This document shows, one piece after another, positions 6,602-14,223 of a stretch of DNA of 14,859 bases. Location of the stretch: NCBI GenBank assembly GCA_028277515.1, contig JANQGC010000148.1, positions 1-14,859 on the forward strand, written 5' to 3'. The DNA comes from Anaerolineae bacterium. GTDB lineage: Bacteria; Chloroflexota; Anaerolineae; Promineifilales; Promineifilaceae. A model generated the notes under the pieces. The model saw only the letters and a list, made by a program, of their open reading frames with translations. It was not told the DNA's origin and made no database searches. Position 1 is the stretch's first letter, and each line of letters begins with the position of its first letter. Position numbers and translations under genes: made by a program.

Positions 6602-7527
6602 AGCACGTCGCGCAGCGCCGGTTCCAGCTCTTTATACTTGAACTTGAAGCCCGCCTCGAGTAAGCGATGGGGCACGGCACGCTGGCCATCCAGGACCAGG
6701 GTGGACTTCTCCCCCAGCAGCAGTTTCAAGGCGATACCGGGCACAGGAATGATAGATGGGCGGTTCATGACTTTGCCAGCGATTTTGCTGAACTGGTTGT
6801 AATCGACCGGGTTGGGCGCGGTTAAGTTGAATGGTCCTGCGGCCGATTCATTTTCCAGCAAAAATAAAATCGCCGCGATCTCATCGTCAATATGAATCCA
6901 GGAGATACCCTGCTTTCCGCTGCCCACCGGCCCGCCGACAAATAATCGGAAGGGCAAGAGCATCAGCGGTAATATACCCCCTTCGGGGGTCATCACTAAT
7001 CCGGTGCGGATGACAGCCCGGCGCACGCCCATGGCCTCCACCGGCTCCGTTGTATCTTCCCATTGTTCGGCCACCCGGGCATCAAATTTGTCTCCGGCCG
7101 GGGCATCCTCGGTCAGTAGTTCGCTGCCGCGCGCACCATAATAGCCGACGGCCGATGATTGGATCAGTACCTTGGGTTTGTTGTGCGCTCCTTCGATGGC
7201 CTGGACTAAAGCGCCCCCTACATCCAGCCGGCTTTGCAAGATCTTGTTTTTATATTCATCTGTCCAATGTTGGGTGAACACCTCTACGATGCCGTTGCCG
7301 CCGATGGTCGTGCCGGCCAGGTTGACCACGGCATCGGTCGTTTCCACCAGGTGGCCCCATCCTTCAGGCGTGCGGCCGTCCCAGGCTACCAGGTCAACCT
7401 CAGGCATTTGCGCCATATAATTTTCAGGCATGCGGCTCAACACCGAGACGCGATATCCCTTACCGGCCAGGGCTTCACACAACGCCTGGCCAATTAAACC
7501 GGTGCCGCCGGTGACTAATATGTGCAT
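6598..7527 (-). CDS. TIGR01777-family NAD(P)-dependent epimerase (YfcH-like)
   Basis: This 309-aa extended short-chain dehydrogenase/reductase is of the YfcH type. Its N-terminal nucleotide-binding loop is GGTGLIG (7-13), followed by VNLAG (68-72) and the family hallmark SSAVGYYG (124-131), which supplies the active-site Tyr region. The C-terminal 'VPHRLLEAGFKFKYKELEPAL' type tail corresponds to the DUF1731 extension. The substrate is unknown for the family. The ATG (7525-7527) is only 3 bp after the lycopene cyclase stop, and its ribosome site (AAGGGGAG) lies inside the cyclase's last codons. Its 3' end overlaps plsY. Its place in a carotenoid operon suggests a role in lipid or isoprenoid membrane chemistry, but this is inference. 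Confidence 0.9.
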   Translation of the reverse strand: MHILVTGGTGLIGQALCEALAGKGYRVSVLSRMPENYMAQMPEVDLVAWDGRTPEGWGHLVETTDAVVNLAGTTIGGNGIVEVFTQHWTDEYKNKILQSRLDVGGALVQAIEGAHNKPKVLIQSSAVGYYGARGSELLTEDAPAGDKFDARVAEQWEDTTEPVEAMGVRRAVIRTGLVMTPEGGILPLMLLPFRLFVGGPVGSGKQGISWIHIDDEIAAILFLLENESAAGPFNLTAPNPVDYNQFSKIAGKVMNRPSIIPVPGIALKLLLGEKSTLVLDGQRAVPHRLLEAGFKFKYKELEPALRDVL

Positions 7528-7530
7528 GGT

Positions 7531-8340
7531 TCATCTCCCCTTTCCAACTACAAAGCTTTTTCGCTGTGTGAACCGCTCTTTAATAGAAGCAAAGCGCTGG
7601 TGGCTGGCGCGAGCCAAAACAAGCACAATGCCAAAAATGATCAAGATGTTGGTCACCAGGAAGAAAAGGAATTCCTCAAAAGGCAGTACCCCGCCAAGAT
7701 AAATATTCAAAGATTGCGCCGGATCAATGGTCCAGATCCCCCAATTAATGGCCAGCGAATCGGCCACGCTCAGATAAACGGTGAGGGGCACGATGGATAA
7801 CGTCACCAGGCGGCGATAACGCCATAAAATGTCCGCCCCAAAGCCCATCTGCAGCATGATCGGTGGCAGCGCCCAAACGAGAATGAGGGAAAGATAGATG
7901 CCAGGGGCCCAACCGCTGAGTAAAAGGACAATGGAGAATAGCCACAACACCCCAAGCGGAATCACCATCCCCCGCCGCAAGGCGTCATTTAAGGCATCCT
8001 CGACGACGTTCAAGCGGCCCATCAAGAACAGCAGCCATAAACCGCCAAGGATCGGCTGTAGAATGAAAAATGTATATTCCTCGATTGGCACCCACCAGAT
8101 GGTGATGTTGGTGACCAACGCCGGGTCATACCACCAGACGCTGGTGGCAACGAGATAATTGTCCCAGGGCGTCGTATAGACCAGAGCGATAATGACGTGC
8201 AACACGATTGCTAACCAGGCCGGCCAATTTCTCAGGGAAGCCGGTCTTTCCCGGCCTTGCCGGCGATCCCACATAATGACACCCAGTAAAATCAAGATGG
8301 GCAGCAGTAAAAAGACAAGTAAAAATCCAAAATAGGTCAT
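7531..8340 (-). CDS. Lycopene cyclase, CrtYcd-type two-domain membrane protein
   Basis: The protein converts lycopene ends to beta-ionone rings. It is about 269 aa with six or more hydrophobic segments and contains two CrtYc/CrtYd-like domains in one chain. The first carries TTPWDNYL (56-63) and PIEEYTFF (85-92); the second carries NWGIWTIDP (199-207) and PFEEFLFF (220-227). The paired P-x-E-E motifs mark this cyclase class, also found as the N-terminal half of fungal CarRP. I place the start at ATG 8338-8340, directly before the first membrane helix. The frame stays open to a GTG at 8382, but those 14 extra codons come from a repeat-like CACAGAG sequence. The gene begins a cyclase-epimerase-plsY unit and is separated from the upstream glycosyltransferase by about 110 bp. 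Confidence 0.88.
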   Translation of the reverse strand: MTYFGFLLVFLLLPILILLGVIMWDRRQGRERPASLRNWPAWLAIVLHVIIALVYTTPWDNYLVATSVWWYDPALVTNITIWWVPIEEYTFFILQPILGGLWLLFLMGRLNVVEDALNDALRRGMVIPLGVLWLFSIVLLLSGWAPGIYLSLILVWALPPIMLQMGFGADILWRYRRLVTLSIVPLTVYLSVADSLAINWGIWTIDPAQSLNIYLGGVLPFEEFLFFLVTNILIIFGIVLVLARASHQRFASIKERFTQRKSFVVGKGR

Positions 8341-8449
8341 ATGGTTATTTTTTACAGAGAACGCAGAGATAAGAAAAAACACCGAGATTCACAGGGGTTT
8401 TTCTCTTTTCCCATTATTAACTCATCATTCAACAATTCATCATTAATTA
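8341..8449. repeat. Repeat-like gap: CAGAGA-rich stretch and an ATTCAACAATTC/ATTCATCATT stretch
   Basis: The gap between the cyclase start and the glycosyltransferase stop has two low-complexity blocks. The first (about 8353-8396) contains CAGAGAACGCAGAGA followed by CACCGAGATTCACAGGGG, a degenerate series of 'CACAGAG' units. The second (about 8417-8447) is ATTATTAACTCATCATTCAA then CAATTCATCATTAATTATT. Its ATTCAACAATTC is also present at 376-387 in the left gap. Both blocks look like dispersed intergenic repeats rather than regulatory sites. A promoter for the cyclase operon could lie here but I cannot identify it. Confidence 0.45.
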
Positions 8450-9553
8450 TTACACCGGCCGTCCTTTCCAGGGCAAGCCACGGCCAACGAGACGGTTTAG
8501 CAATCCCCAGACGGCCGCTAGCTGGACAAACAAGGCGCCAAAGGGAGCCAATAGGGCGCGGTGGCGCATGCCAAAACGTTTGGACCAGGGCCATAAGCCG
8601 GCAACAGCTGCCGCCCAGCTCATCCACAGCCAGCGCGGGGTCAGACGGCCCAAGGCGATCAAACCTACAGCCAGCACGGGCGTCATCAAAGCCGTCACGA
8701 ACAGAGCGGTGATCAAACTGCCCAATCCGGTCCAGCGCAAGGAACCCGCGCCAATTCGCGACATACCGCGCCAGAGATGGGCGTTACTACGGTACATGGC
8801 CACCTCAGCCAATTCCTCGCCCCGCATCATCGGCACCCGGTAATCCAGACTGCCTAGCCGATGACCTAACGCCAAATCTTCCAATGCTTCCTGGCGCACA
8901 GCGGCGAAACCACCGCTGTCTTCGTAGGCTTGCCGGCGCAGCAGGATATATTGTCCGTTTAAGGGTCGGTGTTTTTTGGGCAATCCGGCAAACAAGGAAG
9001 CGTATGCTGCGGCCAACGTCATACCATCCAACCAACCTTTTGATTTATGGCTCAGGTGGCAGGTCAGGCCATCGAGATCCTGTTCCAAGGTGAATTTGAC
9101 CGCTGCCGCCGGTCCGTCGGGATTGTGAATTGTGTCGGCGTCGGTGAAGAGCAGCCACTCTCCCTGGGCGACGCGCGCCCCTTGATGGCAGGCGTTGGGT
9201 TTGCCCAGCCATCCTGTTTGCAGACCATCTAATGACAGAACGCGCACCCCAAATTGGCGGGCGATGGCTCCTGTTTCATCGGCCGAATTGTCATCAACCA
9301 CGATCACCTCAACCGGGCCGGGATATTCGAGCCGGCAGAGGGAAGTGAGCAGCGCCGGCAAGTTGTGAGCTTCATTGCGGGCCGGTACGATGATCGATAA
9401 GGAAGGAAGTTCGGAATGCTGCCCATCTTGGCCGGCGCAGGATGATTGATTCGTCGTTAATTCAGGCATCTGGCGATAGCGACGCTCGGAGCGCCACCCC
9501 AGGTAAGGTGACAAAAAGGCCACAGAAACAGTAACTTTATCCCAGTTAATCAT
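8450..9553 (-). CDS. Family 2 glycosyltransferase, probable carotenoid (xanthophyll) glycosyltransferase
   Basis: This 367-aa membrane-associated GT-A enzyme has a nucleotide-sugar domain from about residue 50. It shows IIVPARNEAHN (54-64), VDDNS (86-90), the GWLGKPNACHQGA block (114-126), the metal-binding TDAD (137-140) and a catalytic ED pair (225-226). Three to four hydrophobic segments follow in the last 100 residues. The 'GWxGKxxAxxQG' block is shared with CrtQ-like carotenoid and HpnB-like hopanoid glycosyltransferases. With the P450 upstream, a role in adding sugar to a hydroxylated carotenoid is likely (inference). The ATG overlaps the last 8 nt of the P450 gene, and GGAGG lies 4 nt before it, so the two are translated from one mRNA. 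Confidence 0.85.
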   Translation of the reverse strand: MINWDKVTVSVAFLSPYLGWRSERRYRQMPELTTNQSSCAGQDGQHSELPSLSIIVPARNEAHNLPALLTSLCRLEYPGPVEVIVVDDNSADETGAIARQFGVRVLSLDGLQTGWLGKPNACHQGARVAQGEWLLFTDADTIHNPDGPAAAVKFTLEQDLDGLTCHLSHKSKGWLDGMTLAAAYASLFAGLPKKHRPLNGQYILLRRQAYEDSGGFAAVRQEALEDLALGHRLGSLDYRVPMMRGEELAEVAMYRSNAHLWRGMSRIGAGSLRWTGLGSLITALFVTALMTPVLAVGLIALGRLTPRWLWMSWAAAVAGLWPWSKRFGMRHRALLAPFGALFVQLAAVWGLLNRLVGRGLPWKGRPV

Positions 9554-10895
9554 GCGCCCTCCGCTGCACCCGTAAAAAAACGCCCGGATGCGGCTCCAGT
9601 GTCGCGCCCATATAGGGTTTCACTTTCCGCCCCATATCATTTAACTCAAAGCGTTGTAAAATACGGGCCAGAACCACTTTGGCTTCAACTTGAGCGAAGG
9701 CCGCTCCGATACAGGCCCGTTTACCACCGCCAAATGGTACGTAGGTGAAAGGTGGTGGTTTTTCCGCGCCGCGAGCGAAGCGATCCGGCCGAAACTTCTC
9801 CGGGTCATCCCAATAACGTTCATCCCGGTGGGAAAGATAGATCGAAGCCATCAATTGTGATCCGGCTTTGAGTTCATAACCGCAAACGGCCGTGTCTTGA
9901 GCCACGATGCGGTTGCCCACGTGAATCGGAGGATAAAGACGCAGTGTCTCCTTAATCAGTTGATCCAGGTAAGGCAAATGGCCGGCATGCTCTTCACGGA
10001 AATCCTCACGGCCGAGAACCGCATCCACCTCGGCCACCGCTCGTTCCATGGCTCCCGGCTGTCGAGCGAGCAAATGCAAAGCCCAGGCCAACAAAGCGGT
10101 GCTTGTATCATGGCCGGCAATGAGCATGGTCAGGATCTGGTCGCGGATGAGATCGTCAGTCATCTCCGGTACGTGCACAAGGCGGGTTAGTAAATCCATT
10201 TCTGCCTTCGCCTGGTCACACGCAGCCGCACCTGGTCCCTGCTTTTTCTCCCTGGCTCTGCGCTCAGCAATAATCTGATACAAATAAGCATCCAATTCGG
10301 CCAGCGGCTTCTTAAATCCCAGGCGCGGCATATCAGGCCATATGATCCACAAGCCGGGCGAAATAAATTTGATCGCCTGCAAAATTGGATGCCACATCCG
10401 CTCCAAATCGGGACCAAATGGCACGTCTAGCAGCGTGCCCATGAAAATAAGTAGGGCCACACGGCGCATCTCAACCAGCATATCCTGCACCGAACCATCC
10501 GCCCAATGGTCGATAACCTGGTCGGTATAATCCTGCATCGCCGGGATATGGGGCATGACCTGCGGTTTGAGCATGGCCGGTTCCATCATGGCCCGCAACC
10601 AGGCATGTTTTTGGCCATCCTCAACCAATATTCCATGGCGCAGCAGCTTCGTCACTGGCGCTTCAGGGCTGCGCCAGTGGAAGTTTTCACTTTGGCTGAC
10701 CATCACCTGCCGGTTGCTCTGTGGGCCAACCAGCACCGCGGGCTGGAACCCCGGCAAGGTGATCCGGAAAGCAGGGCCTATTTCATCGCGCATGCTTTGC
10801 ATCGCTGTCAGCAGTGAGCGGTCGCGCAGCAGTTTGCTAAAAATACGAAGCCCAGTTTCACTTGCAGCACTGGGTAGCGATTCTGTTTCGCCCAT
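9546..10895 (-). CDS. Cytochrome P450, probable carotenoid ring hydroxylase
   Basis: This 449-aa soluble-type P450 lacks an N-terminal membrane anchor. The key elements are all present: I-helix oxygen-activation motif AGHDTS (260-265), ExxR in KETLRLYPP (Glu316/Arg319), FRPDRF (368-373), and the heme loop FGGGKRACIG (388-397) with ligand Cys395. Its position between phytoene desaturase and a glycosyltransferase suggests it hydroxylates a beta-carotene-type ring, as CYP175A1 of Thermus does; the exact substrate and position are inferred. It starts 20 bp after the crtI stop and overlaps the glycosyltransferase gene. Redox partners are not in the window. Confidence 0.9.
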   Translation of the reverse strand: MGETESLPSAASETGLRIFSKLLRDRSLLTAMQSMRDEIGPAFRITLPGFQPAVLVGPQSNRQVMVSQSENFHWRSPEAPVTKLLRHGILVEDGQKHAWLRAMMEPAMLKPQVMPHIPAMQDYTDQVIDHWADGSVQDMLVEMRRVALLIFMGTLLDVPFGPDLERMWHPILQAIKFISPGLWIIWPDMPRLGFKKPLAELDAYLYQIIAERRAREKKQGPGAAACDQAKAEMDLLTRLVHVPEMTDDLIRDQILTMLIAGHDTSTALLAWALHLLARQPGAMERAVAEVDAVLGREDFREEHAGHLPYLDQLIKETLRLYPPIHVGNRIVAQDTAVCGYELKAGSQLMASIYLSHRDERYWDDPEKFRPDRFARGAEKPPPFTYVPFGGGKRACIGAAFAQVEAKVVLARILQRFELNDMGRKVKPYMGATLEPHPGVFLRVQRRAHD

Positions 10896-10915
10896 AATAA
10901 AATCGCCAATTATTC

Positions 10916-12454
10916 CTAAACCTCAGGGGTTAACACTAGATTTTCATTCAATTCCGGCAGCGCGGTGCCGGCCCCGGCGATCAGATCCTCAGCAATCTTA
11001 GATGAGGAGAGCACGCCCGGCAAACCGGCCCCGGGGTGGGTTCCTGCCCCGACATAATATAGATTTTGGAAATCTTCCGATCGATTGTGCGGTCGGAACC
11101 AGGCCGACTGGGTTAGAACAGGTTCCACAGAGAATGCCGCGCCCAACGTGCTGTTGAGGCTTTGTTCAAAATGACGCGGGTCAATCATATGCTCAACTAC
11201 CAGATTCTCCTGCAAACCGGGCAGATAATTTTCTTCCAGGAACTGCATGATCGCATCCCGGTACGGTTTTGCCGTCGTGGCCCAATCTGTGCCCGATCCC
11301 AGGTGTGGCACCGGGGAAAGCACATAAAAAGCTTCATGTCCATCCGGGGCAATGCCAGGGTCGGTTAATGTCGGCATGTGCAGGTAGAGCGAGAAGTCCT
11401 CCGGCAGCATCTTGTCTTTAAATATGTCGGACAGCAATCCTTTGTAACGCTCGCCGAGAATAATATTGTGATGGGCTAACAGCCCGTCATGACGATACAG
11501 CTTCTTTGTGCCAAAATAGATGACCACCAGGGACATGCTGTAGCGGGTCAGCTTTTTCCAGCGGAGATCGCTGTTGCGAAAACCGCGCGCTTTACTGGGA
11601 ATCAGGTTGAGATTAGTCCAGGCCACATCGGCGTTGGAAACAACATGATCAGCTTCATGTATGGTGCCGTCCGCGAGGCGGACGCCGCTGACGCGCTTGC
11701 CATCGACCAGGATCTCGACCACTTCGGTATTAAGATACAGACGAGAACCTAACTCTTCAATCAACTGCACCAGGGCATCAACCAAAGTACCCGTGCCACC
11801 CATCGCATAATGGATGCCCCATTCCCGTTCCAGGTAATGAATCATGGCGTAGATAGAGGAAGCGTCGAATGGATTGCCGCCAATCAATAGCGGATGGAAG
11901 GAGAAGCAGCGACGCAAAAATTCGTTGTTGACAAATTTAGAAACATAAGAATAGACGGATTTATGGGATTGCAGGCGGATCAGGTCCGGCGCCACCTTAA
12001 GCATATCCGTGATACTCAAAAAGGGTTGGTCGGCCAATTCTACAAAACCTTTCTGGAAAATGGCTTTGGTCGATGCCATAAACCGGTGATAGCCCTCGAC
12101 ATCAGCGGAATTCCAGTCCGCGATCTGCGCCGCGATGAATTGGGGGTCGTCGTTGTAATTGAAAGCCCGGCCGTTAGCGTCAAAAATGCGATAAAAAGGA
12201 TCAAGTTCCCTAAATTCGACATAATCTTCCCGTCGGCGACCGGCCAGCTCAAAAATGTCGTCGAACATGAATGGCGCAGTGATCACCGTCGGCCCGCCGT
12301 CAAACTTGAAGCCATTTTGCTCGAAGACATAAGCACGGCCGCCTGGCTTATCTTGCTTTTCAAAAACTTCAACCTCAAAGCCGCGCGCGGCTAATCGTGC
12401 GGCCGCGCCCAAGCCGCCAAATCCACTGCCAATGATGATTACTTTTTCTTTCAT
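10916..12454 (-). CDS. crtI: Phytoene desaturase (CrtI type)
   Basis: This FAD-dependent, membrane-associated enzyme introduces double bonds into phytoene to give lycopene (or neurosporene). Its 512 aa match CrtI. The N-terminus holds the dinucleotide motif [15 protein letters not shown] (7-21) followed by [13 protein letters not shown]. The C-terminal FAD signature is [20 protein letters not shown], typical of bacterial CrtI proteins. The start is ATG 12452-12454, with TTAGGA about 6 nt upstream. It is the first gene of the crtI-P450-GT2 operon; about 220 bp upstream separate it from the regulator gene and contain hairpin element copy 2. The number of desaturations cannot be read from sequence; the neighbouring cyclase makes lycopene the likely product. 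Confidence 0.95.
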   Translation of the reverse strand: MKEKVIIIGSGFGGLGAAARLAARGFEVEVFEKQDKPGGRAYVFEQNGFKFDGGPTVITAPFMFDDIFELAGRRREDYVEFRELDPFYRIFDANGRAFNYNDDPQFIAAQIADWNSADVEGYHRFMASTKAIFQKGFVELADQPFLSITDMLKVAPDLIRLQSHKSVYSYVSKFVNNEFLRRCFSFHPLLIGGNPFDASSIYAMIHYLEREWGIHYAMGGTGTLVDALVQLIEELGSRLYLNTEVVEILVDGKRVSGVRLADGTIHEADHVVSNADVAWTNLNLIPSKARGFRNSDLRWKKLTRYSMSLVVIYFGTKKLYRHDGLLAHHNIILGERYKGLLSDIFKDKMLPEDFSLYLHMPTLTDPGIAPDGHEAFYVLSPVPHLGSGTDWATTAKPYRDAIMQFLEENYLPGLQENLVVEHMIDPRHFEQSLNSTLGAAFSVEPVLTQSAWFRPHNRSEDFQNLYYVGAGTHPGAGLPGVLSSSKIAEDLIAGAGTALPELNENLVLTPEV

Positions 12455-12677
12455 CAGATATCCTAAGGGGAAAAAGCCTGGGTTCTAACCATTTTACACG
12501 CTAGCATCGTGGGCTTCCCCAACCTTTGAACTCAACAAAATAAATGGACATATGTAACCGAGGATTCATATCCTCGCCAGGGGGCGCGAAATGGATTTCG
12601 CGGTTACAAGATTTGCCTGTTTAAATTTACAAGATTCATCTATTATAAATAAAAAATCCATCTTGTGGGTAATAAAT
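12455..12677. other. 223-bp gap upstream of crtI, carrying the repeat and presumably the crtI promoter
   Basis: The gap holds hairpin element copy 2 and an unrelated stretch nearest crtI (12455-12534) where the promoter must lie if crtI is not read through from the regulator. On the minus strand a TAAAAT hexamer is visible near 12490, but no good -35 is correctly spaced. The inverted pair ACAAGAT (12629-12635) and ATCTTGT (12659-12665 region), just 3' of the regulator stop, could form a weak stem. Confidence 0.3.
12535..12639 (-). repeat. Dispersed two-hairpin element, copy 2 (inverted relative to copy 1)
   Basis: The core at 12554-12607 begins GTAACCGAGGA and ends TTTCGCGGTTAC. Its reverse complement matches copy 1 (2377-2431): the 23 outer bases including the CGCGAAA/TTTCGCG hairpin are identical, the 8-nt linker differs, and the CGAGGAT/ATCCTCG hairpin differs only in its loop. 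Flanking homology extends to ACAAAATAAAT on the left and ACAAGATTCAT on the right. It lies between the MerR regulator stop and the crtI start. A second TTACAAGATT at 12605-12614 suggests internal duplication. It may affect transcription between regulator and crtI, but no function is shown. Confidence 0.85.
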
Positions 12678-13997
12678 TTACACCACATCTTGATCGATGA
12701 CGAGATTCAACCACTCAATGACCGGACGGCCGCGACCGTCCAGATGATGCTCGGCCGCCTCCCGATAGAATTTCAAATAGGCTAATAAAATATCATCCGG
12801 CCACTTGTAATTGACCATCAGCTGCTTGATCCAGGCCAGTTCCTGGCCGATATAAGCCATGTCACCCAGCGCCAATGCGGAGGTGATATTACGGGCCATG
12901 TATCGATTGGCATTCACGAAATGCTCGTAGGGAACCTCGGCCTGGCTGAATTTCTCCCACATCGTCGCTTCCAACTGGGATTGCTTCTGCTGAAAGTGCT
13001 GCAAGGCAATCGTATAAGATTCATCCACCGGGATAACCGCCGGAATTGTTGGAGAAAACTTGATGATATTCTCAACCACATGCGGCGTGTCTTCCAGGCG
13101 TGTACCCAGGAAATGACCCGCTATCCGTTTTTGCAGTTCCGGCACTAGGTTAAAGATCAGGCCACCAAAAGCAACGGGAACATCTTGCCTGGCCAGGGCC
13201 AGGGTCATCTCTCGCAAGGAAGCGGCCGTATGCAGTTGCTGTGCAGAGATGATGACCAGCTCCGGCCTGACCACATCCAGCATGCCTTCCATGCGTTCGA
13301 TGGGCACATCCGTTCCCAGGTAGATCACATCCCAGCCCCGATAACGTAGAAGCAAGGTCAGCAGCAAGGGCGCAAATGCGTGATCTTCCTCCGGGGGGCA
13401 GCCGACGATGAGTCGTTCGCGTCTTGCCGGCGGCGCGGCGGCGACAAGAGTGTGCAGGCGGCGCATGGCCAGAGAGGATGCAAAATGCTCCTGCTGCACC
13501 GTCGCTTTTCCCGTATACCATTGTTGCCCAATAATGGAAATGCCTTGCATCAATACCTGTAGACAAACGCTTTCGGGGGGATAGATGGCAAAGGACTGGG
13601 TCAAAATTTGTTCGGCTCCGGCTTCGTCAAAATCGTGACAGGCCTCAATCCAGGCATCTCTTAAGTCTTCAATACGATCACCGCTAATAGTGACCACCTG
13701 CGCCGCGTCCGGCTGATCAATCCCGTGGACTTCAAAGGGGTCTTGCCCCTCTTCCTGCAATCTGCGCCATAGTTGCACGGCATGGCTGATACTCATGCCT
13801 TCCGCCTGGCGGCTGGTGAGCCATTTAATTGTGGCCAAATCGTAATCAGAATATAGACGATGCCTGCCCTCTGTTCGATGGGGGTTAGGCAAGCCATAGC
13901 GTCTTTCCCAGGCACGCAGCGTGTCCGGCTTGATGCCGGTTTCGGCAACCACAACCTTTAAATTGTAAGCGGGTGACTTACTAATATCCGAGTCCAT
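12678..13997 (-). CDS. MerR-family, cobalamin-binding photoregulator (CarH/LitR type)
   Basis: This 439-aa regulator probably represses carotenoid genes in the dark, using adenosylcobalamin as light sensor. Residues 10-80 form the MerR winged helix (TLRAWERRYGLPNPHRTEGR, then RLYS). Residues 105-185 are the helical bundle with the W-x9-EH signature (Trp160, Glu170, His171) that caps the cobalamin in CarH. Residues 195-310 are the Rossmann B12 domain with E204-D-His206 (lower axial His), SAQ (251-253) and GG (278-279). The usual Gly of ExHxxG is Ala209, and the residue after Trp160 is Tyr, not the His132 of Thermus CarH. A helical tail of about 120 residues (320-439) is extra. The ATG is at 13995-13997, with AGGAG 11 nt upstream. 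It is divergent from crtB. Confidence 0.88.
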   Translation of the reverse strand: MDSDISKSPAYNLKVVVAETGIKPDTLRAWERRYGLPNPHRTEGRHRLYSDYDLATIKWLTSRQAEGMSISHAVQLWRRLQEEGQDPFEVHGIDQPDAAQVVTISGDRIEDLRDAWIEACHDFDEAGAEQILTQSFAIYPPESVCLQVLMQGISIIGQQWYTGKATVQQEHFASSLAMRRLHTLVAAAPPARRERLIVGCPPEEDHAFAPLLLTLLLRYRGWDVIYLGTDVPIERMEGMLDVVRPELVIISAQQLHTAASLREMTLALARQDVPVAFGGLIFNLVPELQKRIAGHFLGTRLEDTPHVVENIIKFSPTIPAVIPVDESYTIALQHFQQKQSQLEATMWEKFSQAEVPYEHFVNANRYMARNITSALALGDMAYIGQELAWIKQLMVNYKWPDDILLAYLKFYREAAEHHLDGRGRPVIEWLNLVIDQDVV

Positions 13998-14223
13998 ACT
14001 GTTTCGTTCTCCTGCCGCTCACAAATTGACCGTTAAAAATTATTGGCAAATCAAGTATTGCTGTCATAATAGTAAACTAAGTGTCCAACATTATCCATAG
14101 ATGAAATACGGGGCGCGATCGACATTATTGGTTCGCGAGACGTTATTTCAAGAAAATTTTAACAGATTGTAGAAGTATTGTCAAGCTATTCTGTGCAATA
14201 TATTGACAAGGTGGAGGATGTAC
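13998..14223. promoter_or_regulatory. Divergent control region between the B12 regulator and crtB
   Basis: This AT-rich 226-bp region must hold both promoters. Near crtB, TATTGTCAAG (14176-14185) and TATTGACAAG (14201-14210) form a near-perfect direct repeat 25 bp apart. Their TTGTCAA and TTGACAA cores also form an inverted repeat. TTGTCA with TATATT (14199-14204), 15 nt apart, is a possible crtB promoter, so a protein bound to the repeats would block it. A CGCGA/TCGCG dyad flanks 14 nt near 14117-14140. The octamer ATTATTGG occurs twice (about 14039 and 14123). The ribosome site for crtB is GGAGG, 6 nt before its ATG. The operator assignment is inferred from symmetry and gene layout. Confidence 0.45.

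Noticed and set aside
8341..8382. Upstream GTG start at 8382 for the lycopene cyclase
   Set aside because: The 14 added codons derive from a repeat-like CAGAGA sequence without a ribosome site. ATG 8340 directly precedes the first membrane helix.
11894..12394. 166-codon plus-strand ORF opposite crtI
   Set aside because: It is an antisense shadow of crtI with no family motif and no ribosome site considered convincing. The crtI frame has clear FAD and CrtI signatures.
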